Below, in pieces: positions 24,737 through 36,386 of a DNA stretch of 64,000 bases (positions are counted from its first letter, which is position 1; each line of letters begins with the position of its first letter). The notes beneath the pieces were generated by a model, which saw only the letters and a list, made by a program, of their open reading frames with translations, ran no database searches and was not told where the DNA came from. The position numbers and the translations under genes were made by a program. This DNA comes from Eunapius fragilis (lineage: Eukaryota > Porifera > Demospongiae > Spongillida > Spongillidae): assembly GCA_963681505.1 (NCBI GenBank), contig OY811980.1, positions 4,117,004 through 4,181,003 of the forward strand, in the 5' to 3' direction.

Positions 24737-25690
24737 AGGTGGTGGCGTCTGCTATGGGAGCAGCGGCCAAATGAGCACTTGTTTCGCCTATGCTTTGTTC
24801 CATTACGTAGAAAATCTGAATTCGCGAGGTTCAATCGCTAGGCAGCTAGTTGGCAAAGCACTTCAAAGAGCAAGACGCGACCCTGCGAAACTCTGTGGGT
24901 TCTCTCAACGAGAGCTGACTATTTCGCGGCGCGCGTAATTTTTTTGTAGGCACTGAGGTGCGATAAAAGGCTTCAAAGGAAACCTTATTTTACGCGTTGA
25001 CGATACTTCTAAGGGTGCTAAATTCTGCAGATAGAGGGTCAGATGACGTTGGAAGTAGGGTCTCGGAAGGAGCACTGTATACGTGTTAGTAGGGGACAAC
25101 GACATACCTTTTTTTTATACTTGACCAGCCGAAGAGGTGTAATAGAGACCTTTGACGTGTACTTTATCATTTATGTATTAATAATCCGTGATGCATAAGT
25201 GATAAACCATCAGGAGTGCGCCCGAAATTGGTGAGACCAATCTGTTTTCATCCCGGCTCATTACAACTTCTTTATAATTCTGGCAACACAACTTAAAATT
25301 GTCAGTGTAAATTGACCATCGGATTAAAATAAATCGGCAAACACTATTAGTAGCCATTAGTAGTGCGATACTGAGTTGCGTGGGATCGGTTAAGGAAAAG
25401 CCGGAGGTGAAGTTGTGGATAACCTGATGCATGCAATGCTGATGTCGGCTGCCATGCCCGCATCACTATAAAGATGAGCCGGTATATCAGGATAAATTTA
25501 TAGCTGCTATTAAGTACATGCAGCTTGCATTAATTGCACGCATTGCCAGAAATTTCGGACATCGATCCAAAACTCTGGCCAGGAGTACAATATAACAAAT
25601 CTACTTTCACAGGTACAATTGTATTCTTTAGCTGAAAACATTAATTATAATTAATTAACGTTCTTAATACATGAATACATGAATACATGT
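24737..25690. other. Intergenic; upstream of the homeobox gene
   Basis: No coding exon seen. It is expected to hold the homeobox promoter and 5' UTR. Open frames in the first 200 bp are antisense to exon 1. Confidence 0.45.
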
Positions 25691-25734
25691 CTAATCATTA
25701 TTCAACATACACACAAAGAGGCCTTAATAATAAA

Positions 25735-26510
25735 CTATTTAGATACACTACACACAATGGAATATATGAACAAAGTAAAGATTGACTTGGGCCTGCATGG
25801 TAGGGTGGCAAGCCGAGAGGCCAGCTGTGAGAAAGCTTCCATGGGTTCCTTTCCCCATGCACCATACGTTTCAGTAACCAGGGGAACACACAACCAGCCC
25901 TGTTCATCACACTTGGCATCATTGTTTTTACATTTTCTATCTTCAGTGGCTCTGGCAGCTGAGCCTGCAGACACTCCTACTTCCAACAAGGTGAGTGTAT
26001 TAAGCGGAGATGTCACAAATATGTCGAATGCTGCTGTCTTGCCTGTAGCACAGTTGGTCAACGAAACGTCAGCAGTGTGGCTATGGTCAGCAGTGAGGTC
26101 ACTGCCAGCTTCCACCTAGACACTGAGATGAGCCCGATTGCACGTTTCAGCCAGTACATCCCATAGGGTGATGTCGTGCTACCACATCACCCCCACACTT
26201 ACAAGTGGTGTCATGATATCCAAGAGGGTCCAGGGCATTGTCAGGGCAAAGTGCACACTGGAACCCCTGGGATGTGTCTAGGCCAATAGCAACTTGATGT
26301 ACTGGTGGATCAAGGTGTAGACCCATTCCTTGTGATGGGACTACTGACAGCCAAGAGGATGCATGGGCAGATGAAACAGAAAGCAATCGTGCTCTGCCAG
26401 CAGTGGATAAATTTTCTAACAGCAAATTGAACATATGGGTGTCCAATATGCTGGAAAGCCTCTTTTGGGAGACTGAAGGAGCTGTGAGAATGTTATCAGG
26501 TGGATTAAAA
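25735..26510 (-). pseudogene. Decayed 3' end of a non-LTR retrotransposon polyprotein (minus strand)
   Basis: Minus-strand peptides in order are RLLSVSSAHASSWLSVVPS, GLHLDPPVHQVAIGLDTS, a Cys/His cluster (CALCPDNALDPLGYHDTTCK), then FDIFVTSPLNTLTLLEVGV and ETYGAWGKEPMEAFSQLA. This order is typical of the region after the reverse transcriptase in invertebrate non-LTR elements. Frame breaks lie between blocks (about 26116-26160) and the reverse transcriptase itself is missing, so it is a dead fragment. Confidence 0.7.
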
Positions 26511-26808
26511 TATATGCAGCTGCAAAACAGAGGTGATGATTGGTCTGGGAACCAAACCCAGATGAGCAAACAGAGGCTATATAAGCTGCTGGTGCATGAA
26601 GGTATAGGGAGCGGAGACCCGAACCTCTTTACGACAACAAATATTATTTTAAATACCTGCATGAGCAGATAGTTTGTTATCATATAATTTACAAAAATAT
26701 CTCTTTTAGAACAATTTTTAGTTTCGATTCCAAGTATCGATTGTTGTGCATGCGCCTTGCGGCAGCATCATAGCGTTACTAAAAATGGCTCTTACCTAAT
26801 TCGTTTCG

Positions 26809-26852
26809 ATAGTCTGGAGACCAGATACCTGACTTTCAGGTCTCCAGACTAC
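26809..26852. repeat. Short perfect hairpin TAGTCTGGAGACC
   Basis: TAGTCTGGAGACC and its complement GGTCTCCAGACTA are separated by 16 nt. It may be a tiny foldback element. No target duplication was found. Confidence 0.6.
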
Positions 26853-26959
26853 GTGTAGAATTGTTTTTAAAATAATCTAGGCCCTCTCCTCTTCTGCCTC
26901 ACTCTACATGACATGACCTCTGAGCTGACTTCTGAACTCATACTAGGCTACTAGGATGA

Positions 26960-28340
26960 TGTTACTTTTGGAGGTAGCCTTGCTGATGTCTCCCGTGATG
27001 TCAAGTGTTTTGAGCAGGCAGCAGAGCAGCTTGCCTTTAAACCATGAAAAGACGGAAGTTATCACAAATGACCTATCTGTCTGCTGACATGCTGTTGCTC
27101 TTTCCCAATGCCTAATTGATAGACACTTGCAATGCCGCCTTACTGGAATCCTCAATTGGTGATGTCAATTCAATCACCGCCTCAATCTCAAACATGACAA
27201 GACTACTAAGTTTAATGATGCAATCGATTCTCCTACGACACAATGCTTTTGCCACCCCAAAGCTATTGCACTTATTGCGGACATCATCCTGTTTTCTCAC
27301 ACCCACACTTCAATGCTATGATGATGAGCTTTTGCTCCATTTCCAACATTTGCCTTGATGAAGCAGCCAGGACTTCTAGTTCGACTTGGGGGCCTTGGCA
27401 TTCGAACAAGCACCATCAGTTTTCCTTGCTTCTGTACATTGCTCTACACAAGATCCTACCACCATGTTTCCTTTCCAGACCTGCTTCACAAAGATACAGC
27501 TATCTCTATGTGGTCAAAAAGGGCCATTGCCAATCTCCTCTTCAGGACAAAGCATCCTATTGTCAGAAGGCATGGGACACTCCAAGGATAGAGGCAATCT
27601 CTGCAGCTTTGTTAGACCAATCCTCTCATGCTATCACTAGGGCTCGTCTACTTGCTGTCTCCACAAAGGAGTCTGGTGCCTGGCTTCATGCTGTCCCTAA
27701 CTCTTCACTGGGCCTAAGAATGGACAATGAGATGATTAGAGTGGCAGTTGGTCTTCGCCTTGGAGTTAGCTCTATGCAACCCACACTTGTGCCAGCATTG
27801 TGGTGAAGCATTTGGCTGTTTTGCATTGGACTCCATGGTCTCAGCTGCCGGTTCAGTACTGGTCTTCACTATCGTCATGCTGCTCTAAACAATAAACAAC
27901 ATAATCCACCGAGCCCTGTCCACTTCCCACATCCCATCCAAACTGGAATCCACGGGTCTAGACCACTCTGATGGGAAACGTCCTGATGGTTCCATGGAAA
28001 AGTGGTAACCTTTTGGTTTGGACACCACATGTTCTGACACCTATGCCCCCTCTCACCTGGCACAGTCCACTATGACAGAAGGTGCTGTCGCTAGTCAGGC
28101 AGAGGTCCTGAAGAAGGCTATTTGGTAAAACATCCACACATGTGTTTCACCCCTACTGCCATCGAAACATCAGGAGTTCTTGGTCCTCTTTCCATGATCT
28201 TTCTCAGAGAGCTGGGTCACAGGCTCTCAGTCACAACTGGTGACACCAAAAGCTACAGCTACCTGATCCAGAGCCTTTTAAAGAGGAAATGCAGCCTCCA
28301 TCTTAGGAATACTTTTTTCATCTCCCACTACTACTGACTC
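26960..28340 (+). pseudogene. Second decayed non-LTR retrotransposon 3' end (plus strand)
   Basis: Plus-strand peptides in order are SSIGDVNSITASI, AFATPKLLHLLRTSSCFLTP, RARLLAVSTKESGAWLHAV, a broken Cys/His block, LESTGLDHSDGKRPDGSMEKW, DTTCSDTYAPSHLAQS, and ETSGVLGP followed by FLRELGHRLS. These fall in at least four frames with stops between, so the gene is dead. The fragment runs opposite to the one at 25735-26510 and differs from it in sequence. An AT-rich tail with AATAATAATAAAAATAAAA follows at about 28395-28430. Confidence 0.7.
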
Positions 28341-28344
28341 TTAC

Positions 28345-29054
28345 CGTGGTTGTTTCTTTTAGGGGTTTAGTTAGCATATTATTGTTATGTAATATTACAT
28401 ATAACCAATAATAATAAAAATAAAAATAAGTAAATAGGTGTTTTTTGTTACACTTCTTCCCTCTATTCGTTTTTTCATACCAAGTAATACATTTCTGAAA
28501 GCAAGCAAAAGCATCTGTATGTCTTTTCAGGTATCAAACCACGCAATACTATTGGGGGCAACCATAATGAACTTCCCAAATTGCTCTGACTTCCATTATA
28601 ATCTGTTTTCTAACCATTCTGCTGAAATGGTTTTGTCGGTACAACATTGGAATTAACGCTATCGACAGCTTGCTAATTATTTTGTATTCCTATCTTAATC
28701 TTAAAACAGTTTTCTCCACTATTGGCCTCAATATCATTCAATGTTATGTAACCTCGAACCCCCTCTGTGATATTTTGTTTAACTACTATGCATACAACAG
28801 TACTACATGAACTAACCACACATTGCCAGGATGTCAGAGACACAAGCCACTCTTAGGCCAGCATGGTAGTCATACTGTATGATAGACAATACGTAACCTT
28901 GAACCCTCTGTGTGATATTCTACTTAACTGGTGCACACCACCATGCATACAACAGTTGTGCCGATTGATGCCAAATGTGTGTGCATACAACACACACCTG
29001 TACACACACATGCATACATACACACACATATGCATAAGCATCTACACCCGCACA

Positions 29055-29090
<36 letters not shown>

Positions 29091-29314
29091 CACGCATACA
29101 CACATGCAAACACATCCACAATCTGGCATCACAATCTTACTTTAACCATTTATTAAGTTAATAGCTTGAATGGTTTGTGAAATATATATATATATATATA
29201 TGCTGTCCTAAATAATTAATTTTTCCAGATAGAGCTCAACTCGGTAAGTTCATAACTTTTCTATTTTTTGTCTGATACAGACATTATTGCCATATGTAAC
29301 AATAAAGAAAACAT
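28345..29314. other. Intergenic, no gene seen
   Basis: AT-rich, with a CA-rich patch at about 29061-29089 that includes a flank shared with 21780-21830. No exon is supported. Confidence 0.5.
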
Positions 29315-29549
29315 GAGAAAGTTGGTGGGATATAAGAATTTGAGGCTAAAGTGGTGTAAAAAGGAGGGGAGCAAGGTTTTGGGAAAAGGATAATGAGACA
29401 AAAATTCTACATTTAGCACTTCTTTTGGTTCCGTTATATTTACACGTGCTAAATATAGGATTTTTGTCTCATTATCCTTTTCCCAAAACCTTTTCCCCTC
29501 CTTTTTACACCACCATTGCTTCCAATTCCTATATCCCACCAACTTTCTC
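29315..29549. mobile_element. Foldback element, about 95-bp inverted arms
   Basis: GAGAAAGTTGGTGGGATATA at 29315 is inverted at 29549, and the arms stay similar for about 95 bp (including TTTTGGGAAAAGGATAATGAGAC). A short spacer separates them. A related, more decayed copy lies at 49908-50276. No target duplication is clear. Confidence 0.75.
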
Positions 29550-29656
29550 GTTAGAGAATGTTTTTCTTTACTTGTTTCCTCTATTATTTAATTATTATTT
29601 TAATTTTATTGTTGATGATATTTGCTAATACTGGCAAGTGCTGACAAGTCATAGCT

Positions 29657-29704
29657 CAGTGGCGTAGTGTGGTTGTTGAGCGCCCGGGGACATAATGCAA
29701 TTAT

Positions 29705-29736
<32 letters not shown>

Positions 29737-30415
29737 ACAAATAAAGGGGCGGATCTAGGATTTTGCAGCGAGGGTTGGTATGCAGCCGCAAGGGCAGAGA
29801 GGGATATGCCGGGCCTCTATCATCCCAGCAAGGGGGTATGCAAAGCTCCCCTAAAGGGGCCTGGGGCGGAGCCCCAGCCGCTTTGCAACTTTCGCACTTT
29901 TTAAGCCACAAAAACATGATACTTTCGTATTAACAGACAATAATTTAATACACTGCTCGCAAGCAACCTATGCCTTCGTACATTCAATCGTTTACAATAA
30001 GAAATTTAGTTTGGGGAAGTATTCGCCCCCGCAAAACTACCCTCGCGCTATGGACTAGCACTATGTGTACCTGTCTGTACGATAATGCTAACTGCTCGCA
30101 GCCATTGTGAGCCTGTGCATAACAGGCTCACAATGGCAGCGAGCGATAACCCTGAAGTTGGAACTGCAACGTGTCGTGTTTATTCAACAGATTGTGGAGG
30201 TGATGATTGGATACCGTATCTTCAATGTCGGTGATTTGAAATAAATGTAAAAGTTTGCGTGCAGATCGAGTGCAGATGTTTGACTCAAGATATGCCCGGG
30301 GGCCCGTTCGCGTTAGCGCGATAATTATCTGTACAAATTGTCTATTTTGGCGCCCCTAAACCCCCTGCGCCCGGGGACATATGTCCCCCCCTGCCCCCCC
30401 CTCGCTACGCCACTG
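29657..30415. mobile_element. Non-autonomous hAT-type element, 759 bp, 8-bp target duplication
   Basis: Starts CAGTGGCGTAG, ends CTACGCCACTG, and is flanked on both sides by TCATAGCT (29649-29656 and 30416-30423). An exact 8-bp duplication is typical of hAT transposition. Inside are a run of 27 C (29709-29735), an internal hairpin around GCCATTGTGAGCCTG (about 30101-30137) and no transposase. The low-copy, intact ends indicate a fairly recent insertion. Confidence 0.88.
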
Positions 30416-30423
30416 TCATAGCT

Positions 30424-31211
30424 ATAACGTAGCCGCTTTAATTGAAGCACTTCAATTACCGTCATGAGCAGACGCCCGCTTAAGATCATCATTGTACCGA
30501 ACGCGGGAGGATTGACTCATTGTAACACGTCTTCTCGACTTTGGAGCTATTCCTCTCGTCTTTTAGCTCTAGTCTCCTCTTTTGTTGATGTGAAAGAAAC
30601 AACATCGCTAGCCAAACATGGTGAACAAAACTGCGATCAAATGAAAATCCACCTGTTTATAATGCTGCACAGTTCTAAATATACGTGAATGTCGCCATGG
30701 GAACGCTTAATATAGCACTCCATATTACGTAATGATGACATATATCAGTTCATGCTTTATTCATATATCTGATACCTGAAGAGGAGATTCTAAAGCGATT
30801 GGTATAACTTGCGCTCTTTAAAACCATTCCTATCCCGAGTTATACTCTCCCGAGAAGAATTAGAAGAAGAAGACGCAGGGCTCCACCAGCTAAGATTGGC
30901 TAAACCAGTAGCCACCCCTTTATTGGTTTCAGCCAGGGTTAAATTGTAGCCATTAACAAATAGCCACTTAGCCTGCAATGAACGTGAATAACAGTCACGT
31001 GATCACTTGCTTTCAACATAGCTGAGTCGAGCTCAAAGCAAGAGCTTCCGAAGAACCAGAACTCATTAGTACTAGTACAAAACGGATGCAATTTTCTTCC
31101 TTAATGGTCTCTGGAGTTACTTTAAAAAAAACCTGCTGGAACCACGATTAGGTGAAAAGGCAGTACGTTAGAGAGTTCCCAATGGACGTACAAGTTGTTG
31201 AGTTTGATAAA
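30424..31211. other. Intergenic, no gene seen
   Basis: Nothing with coding support. Open frames here are short and lack recognisable motifs. Confidence 0.5.
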
Positions 31212-31499
31212 TAGATGTTGGGCGCAAATTGTGAATTTGCGCAATTTATGAATTCATAATCTGCGCAACAATTTATAAATTGTTGAGGCAAATTGTGAAT
31301 CGTACTACTCACGGTCCGTTTATAAATTGCGCAATGGTAGTTACGTTGCGCTATTTGTGAATTGTATAGCTACCTTGTACCAAACATCTCATTTCAGTCT
31401 TAATAAATGGCATGACAGCGTACATTTATATACAAGGGGGCAACATTAACTTCAGCGTGAAAAACACTGACTTGTATGACTCATACTGTACATTTTATC

Positions 31500-33720
31500 A
31501 GTTCATCCTTGGACACACATGCTACATTTCCAGTCACAATTTGAATCTCTAAATACTGCATCAGGAATATGTTCACAGGACTTGTGATACCACTCTTTGC
31601 ATTTGGTACATTGGGCCATGTGTTTTTCTGTTTCAGCTGGCATGCGACATGTACAGAATACATATATATGTACTCTGTTTTGGGCCTCCCTGGCTTTATT
31701 GACTTTGATGGGAATGGTACAATCTGTCTTGTAGACAAGCATTCAAGAAAATGTGACCTTAACTTTGTTTGTTCGTATTCACGACTAGCTGGGTTGTTGC
31801 CATATGCCAAATCAGTAGCAAATGCTATAGAGTACACACCACAGTCAGAAGCTTTGTCTTGAAATTGAACTAGGGTGTGTAACCTTTTTTACATATCAAA
31901 ATCGATTATTTCGACTATGAAAAAAAGTCCAATCGATTTTTCAGGTTTATAGCAACTTGCAAATCGGTTAGTAGAAACTATAAATCGATTTTGGCGATTA
32001 ATGCACTATAAATTTGCCAACGATTACCTAGGTTTTTCCAGGTTTGTCCTTTTTTAATAATGGCACTGATAAATCACAGTTTCTCAAGTCTAATACTAGT
32101 TAGTATATAGCCAGTTTTATTGCTCATCAGTTACTTATGCCAACTTTAAATCATTAAAACAACAAAGATAGTATCCACAGGGACTAGGAACGATGTGCAT
32201 GCCAATATTACGCCAAACCCATGATTCAATGGCGGCGGATTGTGACCCGCAAGCATTTTTTTTTTCACAGAAAAACACGTGGCTATTTGTATCTCCACTA
32301 CCATAGTACTCACTTCTAAGAATGGGAGAAGTAAGATTTTAGTTTACTGAGATAAAAATGAAAATGAATAGTTTGTCCATCCCGCAGCTTGCGCTCTTTT
32401 CTTGTACAAAATGCCTTAAACACGTACATGTATCATACCCATCCGCCACAATTGGCAGTTATAATCCATTATTCGCCTCATTATACAATTCAATAAGTAC
32501 TGAGCAGTACCAGCTAGACACCTCATGGTGGAACACCACTCCACGCATATGACAAAGCCGCCAATCGAGACATGTATGATATTTAGAACGTCAAGGCCGA
32601 ACGTCTGGAAACAAGCCAGTGTACCGTGCAAATGAGTACGCAGCGCGTTTGATTAATGCACATGTACAATACGTGCGAACATAAATATTTAAATAGCCGT
32701 GCCCAGGGCCCTACCGCGTATATTGAAGGAGGGCACTGATGGTTACCTTCAGCCGGTCCCCAGACGTGCGACGATACATCACAATGTTTCTTTTTTAACC
32801 CGTTAGTATGCCTTTGTACAGGCGGGAAAAGCGAAGGGCATATTAAAAAGGGTAATCGATTTGTTACCGATTTTTGCATATGAAGGAAACGAATATCTAC
32901 TAATCGCGACTAAGAAAAACAGAATCGGTTATTTCGACTAAAGAAAATTCTGCATTCGGTAACCTGCTATTCTACTAAGTGCATAGTTGACCGAATAGGT
33001 AATTGCGAATAACCGATTAACCTACAAAACCTGAAAATCGGTTACACACCCTAAATTGAACCTTATGGATTTTCAATGTTATTCTTTGATTACCAGTGTG
33101 AAGCAAGGAAGCTATTTGTATTTTTGTGTCAGTAGATACAGAACTGTATACACTGTCATAAACGTTGACACAATCAGATGATACATGTTCTACTGCAATC
33201 CAGTGATTTCCATCAACATGAAGTATTTGAATGAATGCTTCATTTAGTCACTGGATAGGACAGATTCTGGCCTAACAAACTGTCGTACAATCCTGCCAAA
33301 GATGGGAACTGGCTCTTAATCATTTTTAAAGCAGCATTTATGTGGATATCTCCTAACCATTTACCTTCTTTAATAGCTTTATCCAGTTTTTCAGCAGATG
33401 TAGTTGTAGCTTTCTTTGTAAGAACCCTTCCACCTTTTGCTTCATTTAGGTTGGCCTTTACCTTAGTAGATTTTTCAAGTTTTATGATACCAGTTATTTC
33501 GCAGTCTGACTCCATTTGATTGGCACGGATTTAGGGTGGCAATGACTGCTACAATTAAATCCAGCGGCTCTACATGCACAATGCTTATCTTTGCATCCTT
33601 TCTTGCAGATACATTTCAATTTATCCCTTCCTGTCTGAGCAGCTTCTCTAAGTGTTATTGTAGGCAATTTGGAATGGTCCTTTATATATGAAAATGGTAC
33701 AGACCCCTTGAATGGCATTA
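31500..33720 (-). pseudogene. Cys-rich module, Ulp1-type cysteine peptidase and PHD finger, split by a transposon
   Basis: From 33718 down: a Cys-rich block (CICKKGCKDKHCACRAAGFNC), then a WLGDIHINAALKMIKSQFP segment of the type that precedes Ulp1-like (C48) domains. Then come a His in HVDGNHWIAV, an Asp in VNVYDS, and after the insert at 31871-33053 a Cys in KASDCGVYSIAFA. These are the expected His-Asp-Cys residues. The frame rejoins exactly if the insert and one 8-bp duplication are removed. After a further frameshift near 31650 a PHD finger follows (CTCRMPAETEKHMAQCTKC, WYHKSC, CDWKCSMC). The peptidase would act on ubiquitin-like substrates or the transposon's own protein, inferred from family only. 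Confidence 0.78.
31871..33053. mobile_element. Nested non-autonomous hAT-type element, 1183 bp, 8-bp target duplication
   Basis: Starts TAGGGTGTGTAACC, ends GGTTACACACCCTA, flanked by AATTGAAC at 31863-31870 and 33054-33061. The first 120 nt and last 200 nt contain many ATCGATT/ATCGGTT-type motifs in both orientations, likely transposase-binding repeats. No transposase could be read in its centre. It splits the peptidase of the Ginger-like element, so it is the younger of the two. Confidence 0.88.
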
Positions 33721-34118
33721 ACTCGCCACTTGGATACCAGTTAGATAGGATACCATGTTCACTCCTGAAAATAAATACATCATAAATGCTATGTGGCTAA
33801 GTAATAACATTTATAACACTGCACCCCATATACATCTAACCCAGGCCAAAGTAGTAAATGCAGTTAGGCTCTACCCATGTCCAGAAAGTTACATAAACAT
33901 GTATAACTTACTGTAGTTGATAAAGATCATGTCTAACTTCTGCAACATAGCACAGCAAACGTGGCATATCAGTTGATGACCGTTCATTTGTTGGTACCCG
34001 CACTGTAACACTGTCTCAGCGCAATAGGTATTGCACTGATGTCGCTTACGCTTGGCATACTGGGTCTTCATCCTTTCGACATTTTTGCGATACTCTTTAT
34101 CAGCTGCCTCTCGTACAT

Positions 34119-34640
34119 TTACATGGCGATTGCTGGTAGTGAGAGCTGAATCAGTTGCCAGTGGAGGTTTACAACAAGCAGGAGACACTGATGAATGAGA
34201 ATGAGTTGATGGCTTAACAGGAGAGGTGACTGAATGAGTGTGAGATGGTGACTGAACAGGAGACACTGATGAATGAGAATGAGTTGATGGCTTAACAGGA
34301 GAGGTGACTGAACGAGTGTGAGATGGTGACTGAACAGGAGACACTGATGAATGAGAATGAGTTGATGGTTTAACAGAAAAGGTGACTGAACGAGTGTGAG
34401 ATGGTGACTGAACAGGAGACCTAATGAATGAGAATGAGTTGATGGCTTAACAGGAGAGGTGACTGAACGAGTGTGAGATGGTGACTGAATAGGAGACACT
34501 GATGAATGGGTAAACGTTGGTTTAACAGGAGAGGTGATTGAAGGAGTAACATGAGATGGTGACTGAACAGGAGATGCTGAAGTATGGGTTGGAGATTGAA
34601 CTGTGAACACTGGCACAGAAGTATGACTATTCACAGAATT
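34119..34640 (-). repeat. 78-bp coding repeats (Ser/Pro/His-rich) inside the Ginger-like element
   Basis: About four to five copies of a 78-nt unit encoding SPVQSPSHTRSVTSPVKPS plus THSHSSV. One copy near 34410 is one nucleotide short, so the reading frame changes there. The region links integrase and peptidase and is probably a disordered spacer. Confidence 0.8.
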
Positions 34641-34879
34641 GCTAGACCAGTTCAATGTTTTAGGGATCAATGATGTGTTTGGCAACAGGTGACTAGATGC
34701 ATGATTCGGAGGAGATCCATTTTCACTGACATTGTCCACATCTAGAGAACATGATGAAAAAATATTCAGTATACACATTGGTTATTCCAATATTTAACCC
34801 TACACCTGGGGGGGGGGGGAGGGGGGGGGGGGGAAGAGGGTTGTTTTGAAATTATCGTTATCCATAGGGGGTGTAAAAT

Positions 34880-36278
34880 TTAATAATGGAATAGCCCATT
34901 GTACTTACCATTCATCAGATCAGCCACTTCTTCCTCCATAATACATGATCCCTTTCCTTTAGGAAGCTCTGCAAAGGGTGTTGTTCGGGGAGGCTGACCA
35001 AAAACCACTTCATAAGGACTTTTCTTCAGGGTGCGGCATAGTTGTGTGTTTAGGTTATCCAAATGTGTAAGGAAATGGTCAATATAAAATTTTCCTACAA
35101 CCATTACTAACATACATTGAATTCGTGGCAACCAATCAGTCCATGGAACATTTCCTGTGCCTCCCCATTCCTTTTTCATAGATTGAATCTGCATCTCCAC
35201 ACAGTGGTTACCCTTTTCCACCAATCCTCCATTTATGTCGTCCATTTATGATGACAACTTGACCTGGCCATAATGTCAATGTTTCTTTGACAATTTCATT
35301 GACAAATTCCCTGCCATTATCGGACTGCAGTATCTTGGGAAGCCCCAAATATGGGAACACTTTTGTTGCAAGCCCAATAGCAACCTCCACTGCAGATTTC
35401 CTCATCAAAGGCCACATGACATGAAACTTGGACCAGTGATCCATGTAGTGTACGATGTAGTTGTATGAGTCATCTGGCATATGCCTCATATCAATGAGGT
35501 CAATCTGCATGACATTAAATCAAACAACCTTTATGTATTACTATGTCTTACTTGACAACGAGTCAGAAATCCAGATGCAATTATTGGCTTTAGCGCAGCA
35601 GTGCTGTTTTGAGGCTGCTTTAGCTGACAGATGGCACACGTGTTGCAAAAATATTGGACAGCCTCCCTAGGTAGACATTCGTAGGATCTCTGAACCTGCA
35701 ATTGAATGACATGTTGATATACCAATTTAACATGTTCAGGGATGCTTTACTTCAACAAGTGTTTTCTTATAGCCGACATGTCCGTTCTCCAATGAGTGTA
35801 TACGCTCCAAGATATCATAAAATTTCTCAACTGTGGCAACGACACGGTAGTGGCCAAACATGTTGTGTCGTTTTCATTCTGCATTTAGTGGAAACAAAAA
35901 CTCAAATGAACCAACCATCACATTTACGTACATGTAGAATACAAATGAATGAACTGAAGTGTATCTCTTAACATCACTGACATAACGCATTTGCATAGTA
36001 TTCACCTTTATTTTTGCTGGTAGACAGAGAACATCAGCCAATTCTAACTCCGGATAGCTAAGTAGCTTAAATTGTTTAGTTCTGTTGACCCAGTGCTTAA
36101 ATGATGTCGTGACGCTACCATCTTGTTCTCCTTTGATTGCTTGTCGTATCCTTTTCGCTTTCTCCTCGGTGACCGTTTTGCTAGTTCCTTTATCATAGTA
36201 CCTCTCTTTACAAAACGTTTCAAACAACCTCTTTTGCCATCTGACAACTTTCACACTTCGCCACGTGGAACTATGCAT
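34880..36278 (-). pseudogene. Ginger-like integrase region (rve/DDE), frameshifted
   Basis: The minus-strand order is an N-terminal helical block (from 36278), ILERIHSLENGHVGYKK (His motif) and YFCNTCAICQLKQ (Cys pair) forming an HHCC-type zinc motif, then the catalytic core. The core has a first Asp in MQIDLIDM, a second in LQSDNGREF and the Glu in HCVEMQIQS. After that comes KKSPYEVVFGQPPRTTPF, a motif common after rve cores in such elements. A frameshift lies near 35210-35245 between the second Asp and the Glu. The enzyme would cut and join transposon ends in the nucleus, but this copy cannot make an unbroken protein as read. Confidence 0.82.
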
Positions 36279-36386
36279 ACAGGATCAGGATGCGCAATTT
36301 ATAAATTGTTGCGCAGATTATGAATTCATAAATTGCGCAGCGCAATTTATAAATTGCGCAAATTCACAATTTGCGCCCAACATAGA

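Larger units (their letters stand above)
31216..36382 (-). mobile_element. Ginger-like DNA transposon, 5167 bp including a nested insert
   Basis: The ends are TGTTGGGCGCAAATTGTGAA and its complement. The terminal inverted repeats are about 70 bp and rich in GCGCAATTTATRAATT palindromes. The direct repeat TAGA flanks both sides (31212-31215 and 36383-36386). TGT...ACA ends with a 4-bp duplication and an rve-type integrase fit the Ginger group. Coding is on the minus strand, in order: N-terminal region, zinc-binding motif, integrase, Ser/Pro repeats, Cys-rich module, Ulp1-type peptidase, PHD finger. It has frameshifts and a nested hAT-type insert, so it is no longer autonomous. Without the insert and one 8-bp duplication it would be about 3976 bp. 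Confidence 0.88.

Noticed and set aside
29695..29904. Open frame starting with poly-Pro in the hAT-type element
   Set aside because: It is created by the C27 tract. The same peptide appears antisense at the copy near 350-550.
32358..32879. Possible transposase pieces in the nested hAT-type element
   Set aside because: Short frames on both strands show no BED finger or hAT dimerisation motif. The element looks non-autonomous.
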